The notes under the pieces: model-generated | Database searches by the model: none | What the model saw: the letters and a program-made list of their open reading frames with translations, nothing else | Told to the model about the DNA's origin: nothing | Program-made: the position numbers and the translations under genes | Source of the DNA: SYIM01 sp039800205 | Lineage (GTDB): Bacteria > Pseudomonadota > Gammaproteobacteria > Burkholderiales > Burkholderiaceae_E | DNA: 7,710 nucleotides | Direction of reading: 5' to 3' | NCBI GenBank assembly: GCA_039800205.1 | Contig: JBDLRB010000066.1 | Location: 1-7,710 of the forward strand | Part shown: piece after piece, positions 1 through 6,013 of the stretch | How the letters are laid out: each line of letters starts with the position of its first letter | How positions within the stretch are numbered: position 1 is the first letter of the stretch

Positions 1-154
1 CGGCCATGCCATTGTTCTGAACAAGAAAGCATTCCGGTTCGAGCGGCCCCAGCGGATGACGTTCGATCCAGCCGGCGACGGCGTCGAGCAGGTGCTCGGT
101 CCGCTGGCCGTGCAGCGCCATGAAGCCAGGGGTCAAGGGATGGCCAGGGGGCAT
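1..154 (-). CDS. recC: Exodeoxyribonuclease V gamma subunit (RecC), N-terminal fragment
   Basis: The gene reads leftward from an ATG at 154-152 and leaves the window after 51 codons, so only the N-terminus is visible. RecC is the Chi-recognising subunit of the RecBCD helicase-nuclease that processes double-strand ends in the cytoplasm. The segment FMALHGQRTEHLL followed about 20 residues later by LEPECFLVQNNGMA matches the start of the family: E. coli RecC has VYHSNRLDVL and then FEPEMILVQSTGMAQW at the same spacing. An in-frame TGA at 163-161 means the start cannot lie further upstream. ATG 154 gives 11 extra residues before the conserved block; the in-frame ATG at 121-119 is an alternative. 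Neither has a strong ribosome binding site. The gene points the same way as the catabolic genes to its right, but a 244-bp gap separates them, so it is probably a separate housekeeping unit. The family call is fairly secure despite the short length. Confidence 0.75.
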   Translation of the reverse strand, partial: MPPGHPLTPGFMALHGQRTEHLLDAVAGWIERHPLGPLEPECFLVQNNGMA

Positions 155-217
155 GACGGCTCAAAGAGGATGACGGGGGCAGCGAGCGTGGATTTGATGA
201 TAGCGGGAGTGGAATAG

Positions 218-240
218 GGCAGCGGTCGCGGACCGCTGCC
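218..240. repeat. Perfect 10-bp inverted repeat with 3-nt loop
   Basis: GGCAGCGGTC at 218-227 is followed by GCG and then its exact reverse complement GACCGCTGCC at 231-240. As RNA this is a very stable GC-rich hairpin on either strand. It lies about 160 nt past the amidohydrolase stop on the minus strand and about 65 nt upstream of recC. Minus-strand reading continues into CTATTCCACT, which is not a proper U-tract. A classical intrinsic terminator is therefore not proven; a transcript-end stabiliser or regulator site is equally possible. Confidence 0.6.
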
Positions 241-262
241 TGTTCGGGGATTCTGGGCGATG

Positions 263-285
263 ACAGTCTCAGGGGATGAGACTGT
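263..285. repeat. Perfect 9-bp inverted repeat with 5-nt loop
   Basis: ACAGTCTCA at 263-271 and TGAGACTGT at 277-285 are exact reverse complements around the loop GGGGA. The repeat sits 22 bp from the neighbouring hairpin at 218-240, and the two share no arm sequence. Neither side carries a run of T. It may form part of a tandem hairpin end for the leftward transcript, or serve as a protein-binding dyad upstream of recC. Confidence 0.55.
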
Positions 286-398
286 AGATCGGCCGGGCCG
301 CATTGGCAGGACGAAGGTGGACTGCCGGACGACCGAGCGATTCAGTGCCGACGCGGACCGGGCCGGATGGGCCAACGCTCAGGCTCAGGGTCGACCGC

Positions 399-1892
399 TC
401 AGCCCTCGGCCGAATCACCCAGCGCCGACAACCAGCGTCGCTTGGCGCCGGGTCGCGGCGCCGCCTTGGCCGTCGCGGGTCGGTCGCAGCGCAGGAACTG
501 TCCGCGGCCCGGTTCTCCGTGCAGACGGCCTTCGCCGGGTCGACCCGACCAGACGACCTCGCCGCGCGAGAGGGTCATGCCGGGCCAAGCCTTGAAGGAC
601 ATGCCCTCGTAGGGCGTGTAGTCCACTGCGTGGTGCAGCATGCTGTTGGTCAGCGTGAAGGGCCGGTCGCAGTCCCAGATGACCAGGTCCGCATCCGAGC
701 CCACCGCGATTGTTCCTTTACGCGGGTAGAGTCCGTAAAGCTTGGCGGCATTGGTTGCGGTCAGCGACACAAAGCGGTGCACGTCGACGCGCCCGGTCAT
801 GACCCCTTCGCTCATCAGGATCGCCATCCGGGTTTCGAGCCCGGGCGTGCCATTGGGCACCAGATGGAAGGGGGCGTCCGGACCGGCAACCGCCTTGCCA
901 TCCTCTCCTGTGCGAAAGGGCGCGTGATCCGAGGACAGCACGTGAAACGTACCGTTCTCCAGGCCATCCCAGACCGCCTGACGGTTGGCCTCGTCGCGGG
1001 GAGGCGGGCTGCAGATGCAGCGAGCCGCCTCGTGACCGCCTTCGAGTGCGTCTTCGGTCAGAAGCAGGTAATGGGGACAGGTTTCCCCATAGATGGGCAG
1101 CCCCCGACCTTGACCCCAGCGGATCTGCTCGATTGCCTCGCGGGCGGACACATGCACCAGCAGGATGGGCACATCCAGCAACTCGGCCAGACTGATCGCG
1201 CGGTGAGTCGCCTCGCGCTCGACCGGTTGCGGGCGCGACAGCGCGTGCCCGATCGGCTCGGTAATGCCGGCCTCGAGCAGACGCTCGGTCAGCCACTGAA
1301 TGCAATCGGCGTTTTCCGCGTGCACCATGGTCATCGCGCGCTCGCGCTTGGCGGCTGCGAGTGCCCGGATGATCTGAGCGTCATTCAACTTCAGATCGTC
1401 ATAGGTCATATAGATCTTGAACGAGGTCACCCCCTCGTCCGCCACCAGCCGACTCAGCTCTGGCCCGACAACCTGCTCGGTCGGGTCGCTGAGAATCATG
1501 TGAAACGCGTAATCGACCAGAGCCTTGCCGGCGGCGCGCTGGTGGTAATCGGCGAGGACATCGATCAGGCTCTGACCCCTGAACTGGCAGGCGAACGGAA
1601 TGATCGTGGTGGTGCCGCCCGCCGCTGCGGACGCCGTCCCCGTACGGAAATCGTCCGCACAGACCGAGCCATCGTTACTCGGTTGGTCAATATGGCAATG
1701 AGAGTCGACCCCGCCCGGTGTGACCAGACGCCCACCCGCGTCGATCTCCCGACCACCGGGTGCGAGCAGTGATCCATCGATCTGCTCGGCGATGAGTGCG
1801 ATCCGTCCCCCCCGGACACCGATGTCGGCCCGGTAGCGGTCGGCGGCTGTGGCGATGTCGCAGTTGCGAACAATGAGGTCGAGTGCGTTCAT
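399..1892 (-). CDS. hydA: Dihydropyrimidinase / D-hydantoinase-like cyclic amidohydrolase
   Basis: This 497-residue cytoplasmic enzyme belongs to the amidohydrolase superfamily branch that hydrolytically opens cyclic ureides, amides or imides with a binuclear metal centre. All expected ligands are visible: H65 and H67 in DSHCHID, the lysine to be carbamylated K159 in SFKIYMTY, H191 in MVHAEN, H247 in LLVHVS and the catalytic D322 in SSDHAPF. These match the H58/H60/K150/H183/H239/D315 pattern of bacterial D-hydantoinases with a steady offset of 7-9. Y164 fits the substrate-contacting tyrosine, and the GLYPRKGTIAVGSDADLV block near 387-404 is typical of the family's C-terminal region. The final 45 or so residues are Pro/Arg/Gly-rich and not family-specific. 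Start ATG 1892 precedes the conserved MNALDLIVRN strand. Its ribosome binding site is weak and the previous gene stops 16 bp upstream, suggesting translational coupling. Ring-opening activity is likely; whether the substrate is a pyrimidine, hydantoin or imide cannot be told. The symbol is a family label. Confidence 0.88.
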   Translation of the reverse strand: MNALDLIVRNCDIATAADRYRADIGVRGGRIALIAEQIDGSLLAPGGREIDAGGRLVTPGGVDSHCHIDQPSNDGSVCADDFRTGTASAAAGGTTTIIPFACQFRGQSLIDVLADYHQRAAGKALVDYAFHMILSDPTEQVVGPELSRLVADEGVTSFKIYMTYDDLKLNDAQIIRALAAAKRERAMTMVHAENADCIQWLTERLLEAGITEPIGHALSRPQPVEREATHRAISLAELLDVPILLVHVSAREAIEQIRWGQGRGLPIYGETCPHYLLLTEDALEGGHEAARCICSPPPRDEANRQAVWDGLENGTFHVLSSDHAPFRTGEDGKAVAGPDAPFHLVPNGTPGLETRMAILMSEGVMTGRVDVHRFVSLTATNAAKLYGLYPRKGTIAVGSDADLVIWDCDRPFTLTNSMLHHAVDYTPYEGMSFKAWPGMTLSRGEVVWSGRPGEGRLHGEPGRGQFLRCDRPATAKAAPRPGAKRRWLSALGDSAEG

Positions 1893-1908
1893 GGATTGGG
1901 TGCTCTGG

Positions 1909-2976
1909 CTATTCCGGTGTGATGCCTGACGCGCGGACCGCTTCGGCCCACTTTTCGATTTCGGCTGCGACAAATTTTCTGAAGTCGTCTGGCGAACCGC
2001 CAAAAAACCGGGTGCCCAGCTTGGCCATTCGCGCTTCGACATCGGGCAAGCGCATGACTTCGTTGATGTCCCGCGACAGTTTGTCGATGATCGCACGAGG
2101 GGTGCCCTTGGGCGCGAAAAACCCGGACCAGGGCTCACCCGAAAACCCTGGGAATCCCTGCTCGGCGATCGTGGGCAACTCGGGCACCAGGGGCGAGCGC
2201 TCCAGCGAGCTGATTCCCAGGATCCGGATCCGACCACTGCGATAGGCGTTCATTGCACTGGGAATGCCGGTCACACCCACGGGGATCTGCTGACCTGCGA
2301 CGTCGTTGATCATCGGCGTGGCCCCTTTGTAGGGGACGGCCTGCATCTTGACACCCGCACGGCTCAGGAGGAGTTCCATCACCAGATGCGAGCCCGTGCC
2401 TCGACCGTCATTACCGAACGCATACTTGTCCGGCGATCGGCGGGCCAGGTCGAGGAGTTCGGGGATCGAGCGGGCTTCAAATGAAGGATGCACGAACACC
2501 ACATTGCCGTGGCGTGTACCCTGGGTGATGGGCTCGAAATCATCGAGCGGGTGGTAGGGCATCTTCTTGCGCAAACTGATGTTGATGCCATGAGACCCGG
2601 TCACGCCGACGACAAGCGTGTACCCGTCTGGGGACGATTTTGCGACGAGATCGGCACCAATCGTCGCCCCTCCGCCCGGACGGTTTTCAATCACGACGGG
2701 CTGGCCCCACTTCTGCTGCAGCTTCTCGCCGATTACGCGAGCAGTGATGTCCGTCGTGCCACCCGGCGTAAACGGCACAACCAGTCGCACTCGTCGCGAG
2801 GGGTAGCTGGCGACGTCCTCCTGTGCCCAGGCGGGCCGGGTGAGGGTCGCCGCGCCAAGGAGCGACGCGCCTCCCAGTACAGCGAGCGTGCCCGCTGTGT
2901 TTCGACGGCCCGCATCGACCAACGACGTGGGCTTGCTAATCTGCGGTCCAATGCAGCTTGAATCCTTGTTTTTCAT
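1909..2976 (-). CDS. TTT-family (Bug) periplasmic substrate-binding protein 1
   Basis: A 355-residue extracytoplasmic receptor of the Bordetella uptake gene (Bug/TctC) family, which in characterised members binds carboxylates, amino acids or related small acids for tripartite tricarboxylate transporters. Visible hallmarks are the loop TPGGTTD (70-76), ENRPGGGATIGADLVAKS (97-114), DGYTLVVG (117-124), a KMPYHPLDDFEPI block (138-150), VPYKG (214-218) and the LPDVEARMAKLG segment (310-321). The N-terminus is unusually long: about 22 residues precede a GRRNTAG motif, then a hydrophobic stretch (about 28-45) and a likely cleavage site after AWA (49-51). The paired arginines make Tat export possible, though the motif is not a full SRRxFLK. 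ATG 2976 is chosen because AGGGGGAG lies 3 nt upstream, although the frame stays open for 39 more codons. It follows the other binding protein after 74 bp and precedes the amidohydrolase by 16 bp. No TctA or TctB membrane subunit is in the window. The ligand is unknown. Confidence 0.9.
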   Translation of the reverse strand: MKNKDSSCIGPQISKPTSLVDAGRRNTAGTLAVLGGASLLGAATLTRPAWAQEDVASYPSRRVRLVVPFTPGGTTDITARVIGEKLQQKWGQPVVIENRPGGGATIGADLVAKSSPDGYTLVVGVTGSHGINISLRKKMPYHPLDDFEPITQGTRHGNVVFVHPSFEARSIPELLDLARRSPDKYAFGNDGRGTGSHLVMELLLSRAGVKMQAVPYKGATPMINDVAGQQIPVGVTGIPSAMNAYRSGRIRILGISSLERSPLVPELPTIAEQGFPGFSGEPWSGFFAPKGTPRAIIDKLSRDINEVMRLPDVEARMAKLGTRFFGGSPDDFRKFVAAEIEKWAEAVRASGITPE

Positions 2977-2979
2977 AGT

Positions 2980-2987
2980 CTCCCCCT
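2980..2987 (-). promoter_or_regulatory. Ribosome binding site fixing the start of binding protein 1
   Basis: On the minus strand AGGGGGAG stands 3 nt before ATG 2976. The open frame reaches back to 3093, overlapping the preceding gene, so this purine-rich block is the main reason for preferring the shorter protein. Confidence 0.6.
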
Positions 2988-3004
2988 GGTCGCCCACGAC
3001 GGGC

Positions 3005-3032
3005 CGGACGCCCCATGAATGGCCGGCGTCCG
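3005..3032 (-). repeat. Intercistronic stem-loop between the two binding-protein genes
   Basis: CGGACGCC (3005-3012) pairs exactly with GGCGTCCG (3025-3032). Inside, CCAT (3013-3016) can also pair with ATGG (3019-3022), leaving a two-base bulge. A smaller GCCC/GGGC pair (2992-2995 and 3001-3004) lies next to it, towards the start of binding protein 1. No T-run follows, so a terminator is unlikely. A stem at an operon junction next to a periplasmic-protein gene could instead tune mRNA decay or relative expression. Confidence 0.5.
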
Positions 3033-3050
3033 ACTGCACTGGCCCCTTGC

Positions 3051-4034
3051 TTACAGCGGCTTGGCCCCAGAGGCCTTGACGACCTTGGCCCACTTCTCGA
3101 TCTCGGCCGCCTGGTAGCGCGCGAGTTCCTCGGGGGTGGACAGGATCGGATCAAGCCCCAGCTTGGCCAGACGCGCCTTGACGTCGGGCAGGTTGTAGAC
3201 CCGCTTGATTTCGGCGTGGATCCGGTCGATCGCGACCTTGGGGGTACGCGCTGGCGCAAACACCGCAAACCACGACGTAGCCTCAAAACCGGGTACTGTC
3301 TCAGCGACCGTCGGTACGTCCGGGGCCGCAGGCGAGCGCTTGGCGGAGGTGACCGCAATCGGTCGGATCTTGCCCTCTTTCGCCATGGGCAGCGCCGAGG
3401 GCATGTTGTCGAACATCAGCTGGATGCTGCCACCCACCAGGTCGGGGATGGCGAACTGCCGCCCCTTGTAGGGCACATGGGTCATCGAGGTGCCGGTCAT
3501 GGTCTTGAACAATTCGCCGGCCACATGCACCGAAGTGCCGACCCCGGGCGAGCCAAACGACAGCTTGTTCGGATTGGTCTTCATGTAGGCGATCAGCTCA
3601 GCGACGGTCTTGACGGGCAGGTCGTTGTTGACGACAAGCAGATTGGGCGTTGAGGCTACAAGAGAGATCGGTGCAAAATCCCGAACCATGTCGTACGGCA
3701 TCTTGCCGTACACGGCGCCGTTGATCGAGTGCGTGCCGACCGTCCCCATCACGATCGTATAGCCGTCAGCCGGTGACTTGGCGACGAGATCCGCGCCAAT
3801 GTTTCCGCCCGCGCCGGGTTTGTTGTCCACAACAACGGTTTGGCCGAACTGCCCCTTGTCGCTCAGAATCCGGGCGAGGATGTCGGGCGCGCCCCCCGTG
3901 GGGAATGTGACGACAATCTTGATTGAGCGTTGCGGCCAGGCTTGAGCCGACGCGGTACCCGCGCCCAGTGTGGTGAGGGCTGCCAGGGCCAGTGAGGCGC
4001 CGATTCGCGCGCGGCGGTGATTCATTGAACGCAT
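3051..4034 (-). CDS. TTT-family (Bug) periplasmic substrate-binding protein 2
   Basis: A 327-residue Bug/TctC-type receptor, the usual length for the family. It starts with a standard Sec signal peptide: basic HRRAR (6-10), a hydrophobic core (about 11-24) and a cleavage site after ASA at 28-30. Family markers follow: FPTGGAPD (44-51), VVDNKPGAGGNIGADLVAKS (68-87), DGYTIVMG (90-97), KMPYDMVRDFAPIS (111-124), SFGSPGVGT (159-167), HVPYKG (186-191) and NLPDVKARLAKLG (281-293). The helix before GQTVVV is two residues shorter than in the neighbouring paralogue. ATG 4034 has GGAG 6 nt upstream (4041-4044), whereas an internal ATG at 4025 has none, so the longer start is preferred. It lies 90 bp after the TPP enzyme and 74 bp before binding protein 1. 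The two receptors share the fold but differ widely in the ligand region, so they probably bind different molecules. The family call is certain, the ligand unknown. Confidence 0.92.
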   Translation of the reverse strand: MRSMNHRRARIGASLALAALTTLGAGTASAQAWPQRSIKIVVTFPTGGAPDILARILSDKGQFGQTVVVDNKPGAGGNIGADLVAKSPADGYTIVMGTVGTHSINGAVYGKMPYDMVRDFAPISLVASTPNLLVVNNDLPVKTVAELIAYMKTNPNKLSFGSPGVGTSVHVAGELFKTMTGTSMTHVPYKGRQFAIPDLVGGSIQLMFDNMPSALPMAKEGKIRPIAVTSAKRSPAAPDVPTVAETVPGFEATSWFAVFAPARTPKVAIDRIHAEIKRVYNLPDVKARLAKLGLDPILSTPEELARYQAAEIEKWAKVVKASGAKPL

Positions 4035-4102
4035 CAGGGTCTCCGGTTGGGTTGGTTTGACTGAAAGGATTGAGCTTTGATCATGCCATGCTGCAGATCA
4101 GG

Positions 4103-4114
4103 CTTTTCGAAAAG
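4103..4114. repeat. 12-bp perfect palindrome CTTTTCGAAAAG
   Basis: The palindrome lies in the 90-bp spacer between the TPP enzyme and binding protein 2, just past the TPP enzyme stop. Flanking AGG (4100-4102) and CCT (4116-4118) extend the dyad with one unpaired base. As RNA it would be a weak AU-rich stem with almost no loop, so a DNA-level binding site or chance is as likely as a transcript element. Confidence 0.35.
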
Positions 4115-4124
4115 ACCTTGGCAC

Positions 4125-5774
4125 TCACTTCGCGGCGAGCATTCTGCGCATGACGGGTGAGGCGACCTGGTCGGAGATCGGAATGTCCCACACCGTGGCC
4201 GTGCCGCATCGAAGGTGATCCTCCCAGGCGGACTGCAGGTCCTCAAGCCGGTCGATCCGTCGGGCGGCCAGGCCGAATCCCGCTGCGATCGAGGCAATCC
4301 GGGAAGGGCCGAAGACGGCGCCGGTGTCGGGCAGTCCGTCGTGCCGGAGTTTGTGGATCTCGGATCCGTACGCCTCATCGTTCAGCACGATCATCAGGGG
4401 CTTCAGCCCGTGGCGCATCGCGGTTTCCAGTTCCTGCACATTCATCAGGAAGCTCCCATCGCCGTCAATCAGGGCAACCTGCTGGTCGGGACGGGCCACG
4501 GTGGCCCCGAGCACGTATGAGGTGCCATTACCGATCGCGCCGAATTCGCGGATGGTCAGAAAATCTTCAGCCTTCCGACCCAGCATGTGGGTGGCGAATG
4601 CTCCGCAATGACCCGATGAGTTGACCATCAGCACGTCCTTCGGGATCACCTTGTCCAGGGCAGCAATGACCTCACGCGGGTCATGGTATCCCGCCTTGGC
4701 GGGAAAGACATGGCTGTCGAAGGGCCGGTTCGCGATGTCCTGTGCCAGCGCTTCGGTGCGCCAATCGGCCGCCGTGTGATGTCCGCGGTGATCCAGAGCG
4801 CGGAGGACTGCCTCGACGGCGAGCTGCGCATCCCCTTGAAGCACATGCGTGGCCGCGCGGCGGCCCTCGCTGATCGTTCGGGGAGCAAGGTCGATCTGCA
4901 GTACGTTCGCCTGAGGAAACAGACGCCCCGAATCGGAGGTGTGCGAGGCCAATCTTGCACCGACGGCGATGACCAGGTCGGCCTGCGCGAAACACTCCAA
5001 TCCGATCTCGGATGAAAACCCGCCGGCCACGTTCAAGGAAAAGGGGTGGTCGTAAAACAGGCCCCGGACCGGCAGAGTGGTCGCGAGCAATACGCCGAGT
5101 CGGTCGGCAATCGCCCGGCAGGCATCCGTAGCGCCCGAGCTTCGGGCACCCCGACCGGCGATCAGGATCGGACGCCGGGCTGAGGCGATCAGGTCAGCAG
5201 CCGCATCAACGGCGAGTGGGTCGGGCGCAAGACGCTGCACCGGCTGCAACAGCGACAGCGAAGGCTCGACCGTATAGGCATGGCCCAGCGCCTGCTCCTG
5301 CATGTCGAGCGGAACGCCGATGACGACTGGTTCGCTCGCGCTCCGCGCGTGGAGGAAGGCCTCGCGGATGATCTGGGCAGCGCGCTTGGTCTGGTGAATC
5401 TGGAAGTAGCGCGCGCCGCAGGCTTCGACCATCGGGCGCTGTTCGAGCATCTGGTTATACCAGCCGCTACCAATTGGGGATTCGCCCGCGAAGAGAACCA
5501 GCGGAATCCGGGCGCGAACCGCAGCGGGCAGCGCCGTCATCGTCTGCGTGAGCCCGGGTCCGCAGGTCACCGTGCTGATTCCCACCCGTCCCGTCACCCG
5601 GGCCCAGGCCATCGACATCGAGACCGCGCAGTGTTCGTGTCGGGTGTAGATGAAGCGCGTACCGCGTGCCGCCATCGCGCTGGCCCAATGCATATTGCCA
5701 TCGCCCAGCAGTGCGAACACGGTGTCGACCTGTTCGGCGACGAATGAATCCGCGAGGGCTTCATAGAGGTGCAT
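4125..5774 (-). CDS. Thiamine pyrophosphate-dependent enzyme, acetolactate synthase-like
   Basis: A 549-residue cytoplasmic enzyme with the three-part build of the acetolactate synthase/benzoylformate decarboxylase family. The N-terminal TPP-binding PYR domain is at about 1-165, the central domain at about 185-325, and the C-terminal PP domain at about 370-530. The cofactor-activating glutamate is E47 in RHEHCAVSMS, and CGPG follows at 71-74. The pyrophosphate/Mg motif is GDGSF (438-442) with the ND pair at 465-466 in VLNDEAYG. Such enzymes decarboxylate a 2-oxo acid and either release an aldehyde or transfer the carbanion to an acceptor. Two features are atypical: LLGDGNMHW (22-30) where relatives have a VPGG-like loop, and EHCA instead of the common EQGA or EQAA. 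Glyoxylate carboligase is unlikely because it lacks this glutamate. No regulatory small subunit is adjacent, which argues against a biosynthetic acetolactate synthase. ATG 5774 has GGAG 7 nt upstream (5782-5785). It is first in the leftward unit; the substrate is not identifiable. Confidence 0.85.
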   Translation of the reverse strand: MHLYEALADSFVAEQVDTVFALLGDGNMHWASAMAARGTRFIYTRHEHCAVSMSMAWARVTGRVGISTVTCGPGLTQTMTALPAAVRARIPLVLFAGESPIGSGWYNQMLEQRPMVEACGARYFQIHQTKRAAQIIREAFLHARSASEPVVIGVPLDMQEQALGHAYTVEPSLSLLQPVQRLAPDPLAVDAAADLIASARRPILIAGRGARSSGATDACRAIADRLGVLLATTLPVRGLFYDHPFSLNVAGGFSSEIGLECFAQADLVIAVGARLASHTSDSGRLFPQANVLQIDLAPRTISEGRRAATHVLQGDAQLAVEAVLRALDHRGHHTAADWRTEALAQDIANRPFDSHVFPAKAGYHDPREVIAALDKVIPKDVLMVNSSGHCGAFATHMLGRKAEDFLTIREFGAIGNGTSYVLGATVARPDQQVALIDGDGSFLMNVQELETAMRHGLKPLMIVLNDEAYGSEIHKLRHDGLPDTGAVFGPSRIASIAAGFGLAARRIDRLEDLQSAWEDHLRCGTATVWDIPISDQVASPVMRRMLAAK

Positions 5775-5863
5775 GGTCGAGCTCCGAGCATTCAGTCAGT
5801 GAAAGGGGATTGCAACAGCCCGATCATCGCCATCGCACGCACGACCGAGCGGAAGACAACGGG

Positions 5864-5875
5864 TGAGTGTACTCA
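5864..5875. promoter_or_regulatory. Candidate operator dyad TGAGTGTACTCA
   Basis: TGAGT and ACTCA are exact reverse complements around GT, and the flanking GGG (5861-5863) and CCC (5878-5880) loosely extend the symmetry. The GT-N2-AC core resembles the general GT...AC operator layout of GntR-family regulators, which often control acid catabolism. It lies 90 bp from the TPP-enzyme start and about 140 bp from the lyase start. There is no second copy in the region, so support is modest. Confidence 0.3.
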
Positions 5876-6002
5876 ATCCCGATGGGGTGGGTACGGTGCG
5901 GACGGTTTACAGGGCAGGCGTCCTTCCATTAGCATCGCCCTCAAAGGACGAGGCGGGGTCCAGCCACGATGGTCGAGGCCACCCTCTGACCCGTCCAGCG
6001 AC

Positions 6003-6009
6003 GGAGGAG
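6003..6009 (+). promoter_or_regulatory. Strong ribosome binding site of the first lyase
   Basis: GGAGGAG ends 4 nt before ATG 6014. It is the best Shine-Dalgarno match in the window, confirms the start and suggests good expression of this gene. Confidence 0.7.
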
Positions 6010-6013
6010 CGAC

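Larger units (their letters stand above)
155..398. other. Non-coding gap between amidohydrolase and recC
   Basis: This 244-bp interval lies between the stop of the amidohydrolase and the start of recC, both on the minus strand. I see no convincing gene in it; the open frames that cross it are out-of-frame shadows. It must hold the end of the upstream transcript and probably the recC promoter. Its clear structure is two perfect inverted repeats (218-240 and 263-285), listed separately. Confidence 0.6.
5775..6013. promoter_or_regulatory. Divergent intergenic control region
   Basis: This 239-bp stretch separates the leftward TPP-enzyme unit from the rightward lyase pair and must contain the promoters of both unless they are read through from outside. 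I found no convincing -35/-10 pair on either strand. TTTACA at 5906-5911 is a fair -35 for the plus strand but has no matching -10, and TTGAGT on the minus strand (around 5877-5872) is equally unsupported. A short dyad at 5864-5875 is the best operator candidate. No gene is visible inside. Confidence 0.5.

Noticed and set aside
303..1772. A 489-codon open frame on the plus strand opposite the amidohydrolase.
   Set aside because: It is antisense to a gene with all catalytic motifs of its family, shows no recognisable domain, and long antisense frames are common in GC-rich coding DNA.
4125..5774. Glyoxylate carboligase as the identity of the TPP enzyme.
   Set aside because: That enzyme has valine in place of the cofactor-activating glutamate, whereas E47 is present here.
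5906..5934. A sigma70 promoter with TTTACA as -35 on the plus strand.
   Set aside because: The hexamer at a 17-bp spacing (TTAGCA) matches the -10 consensus poorly, so no promoter call is justified.
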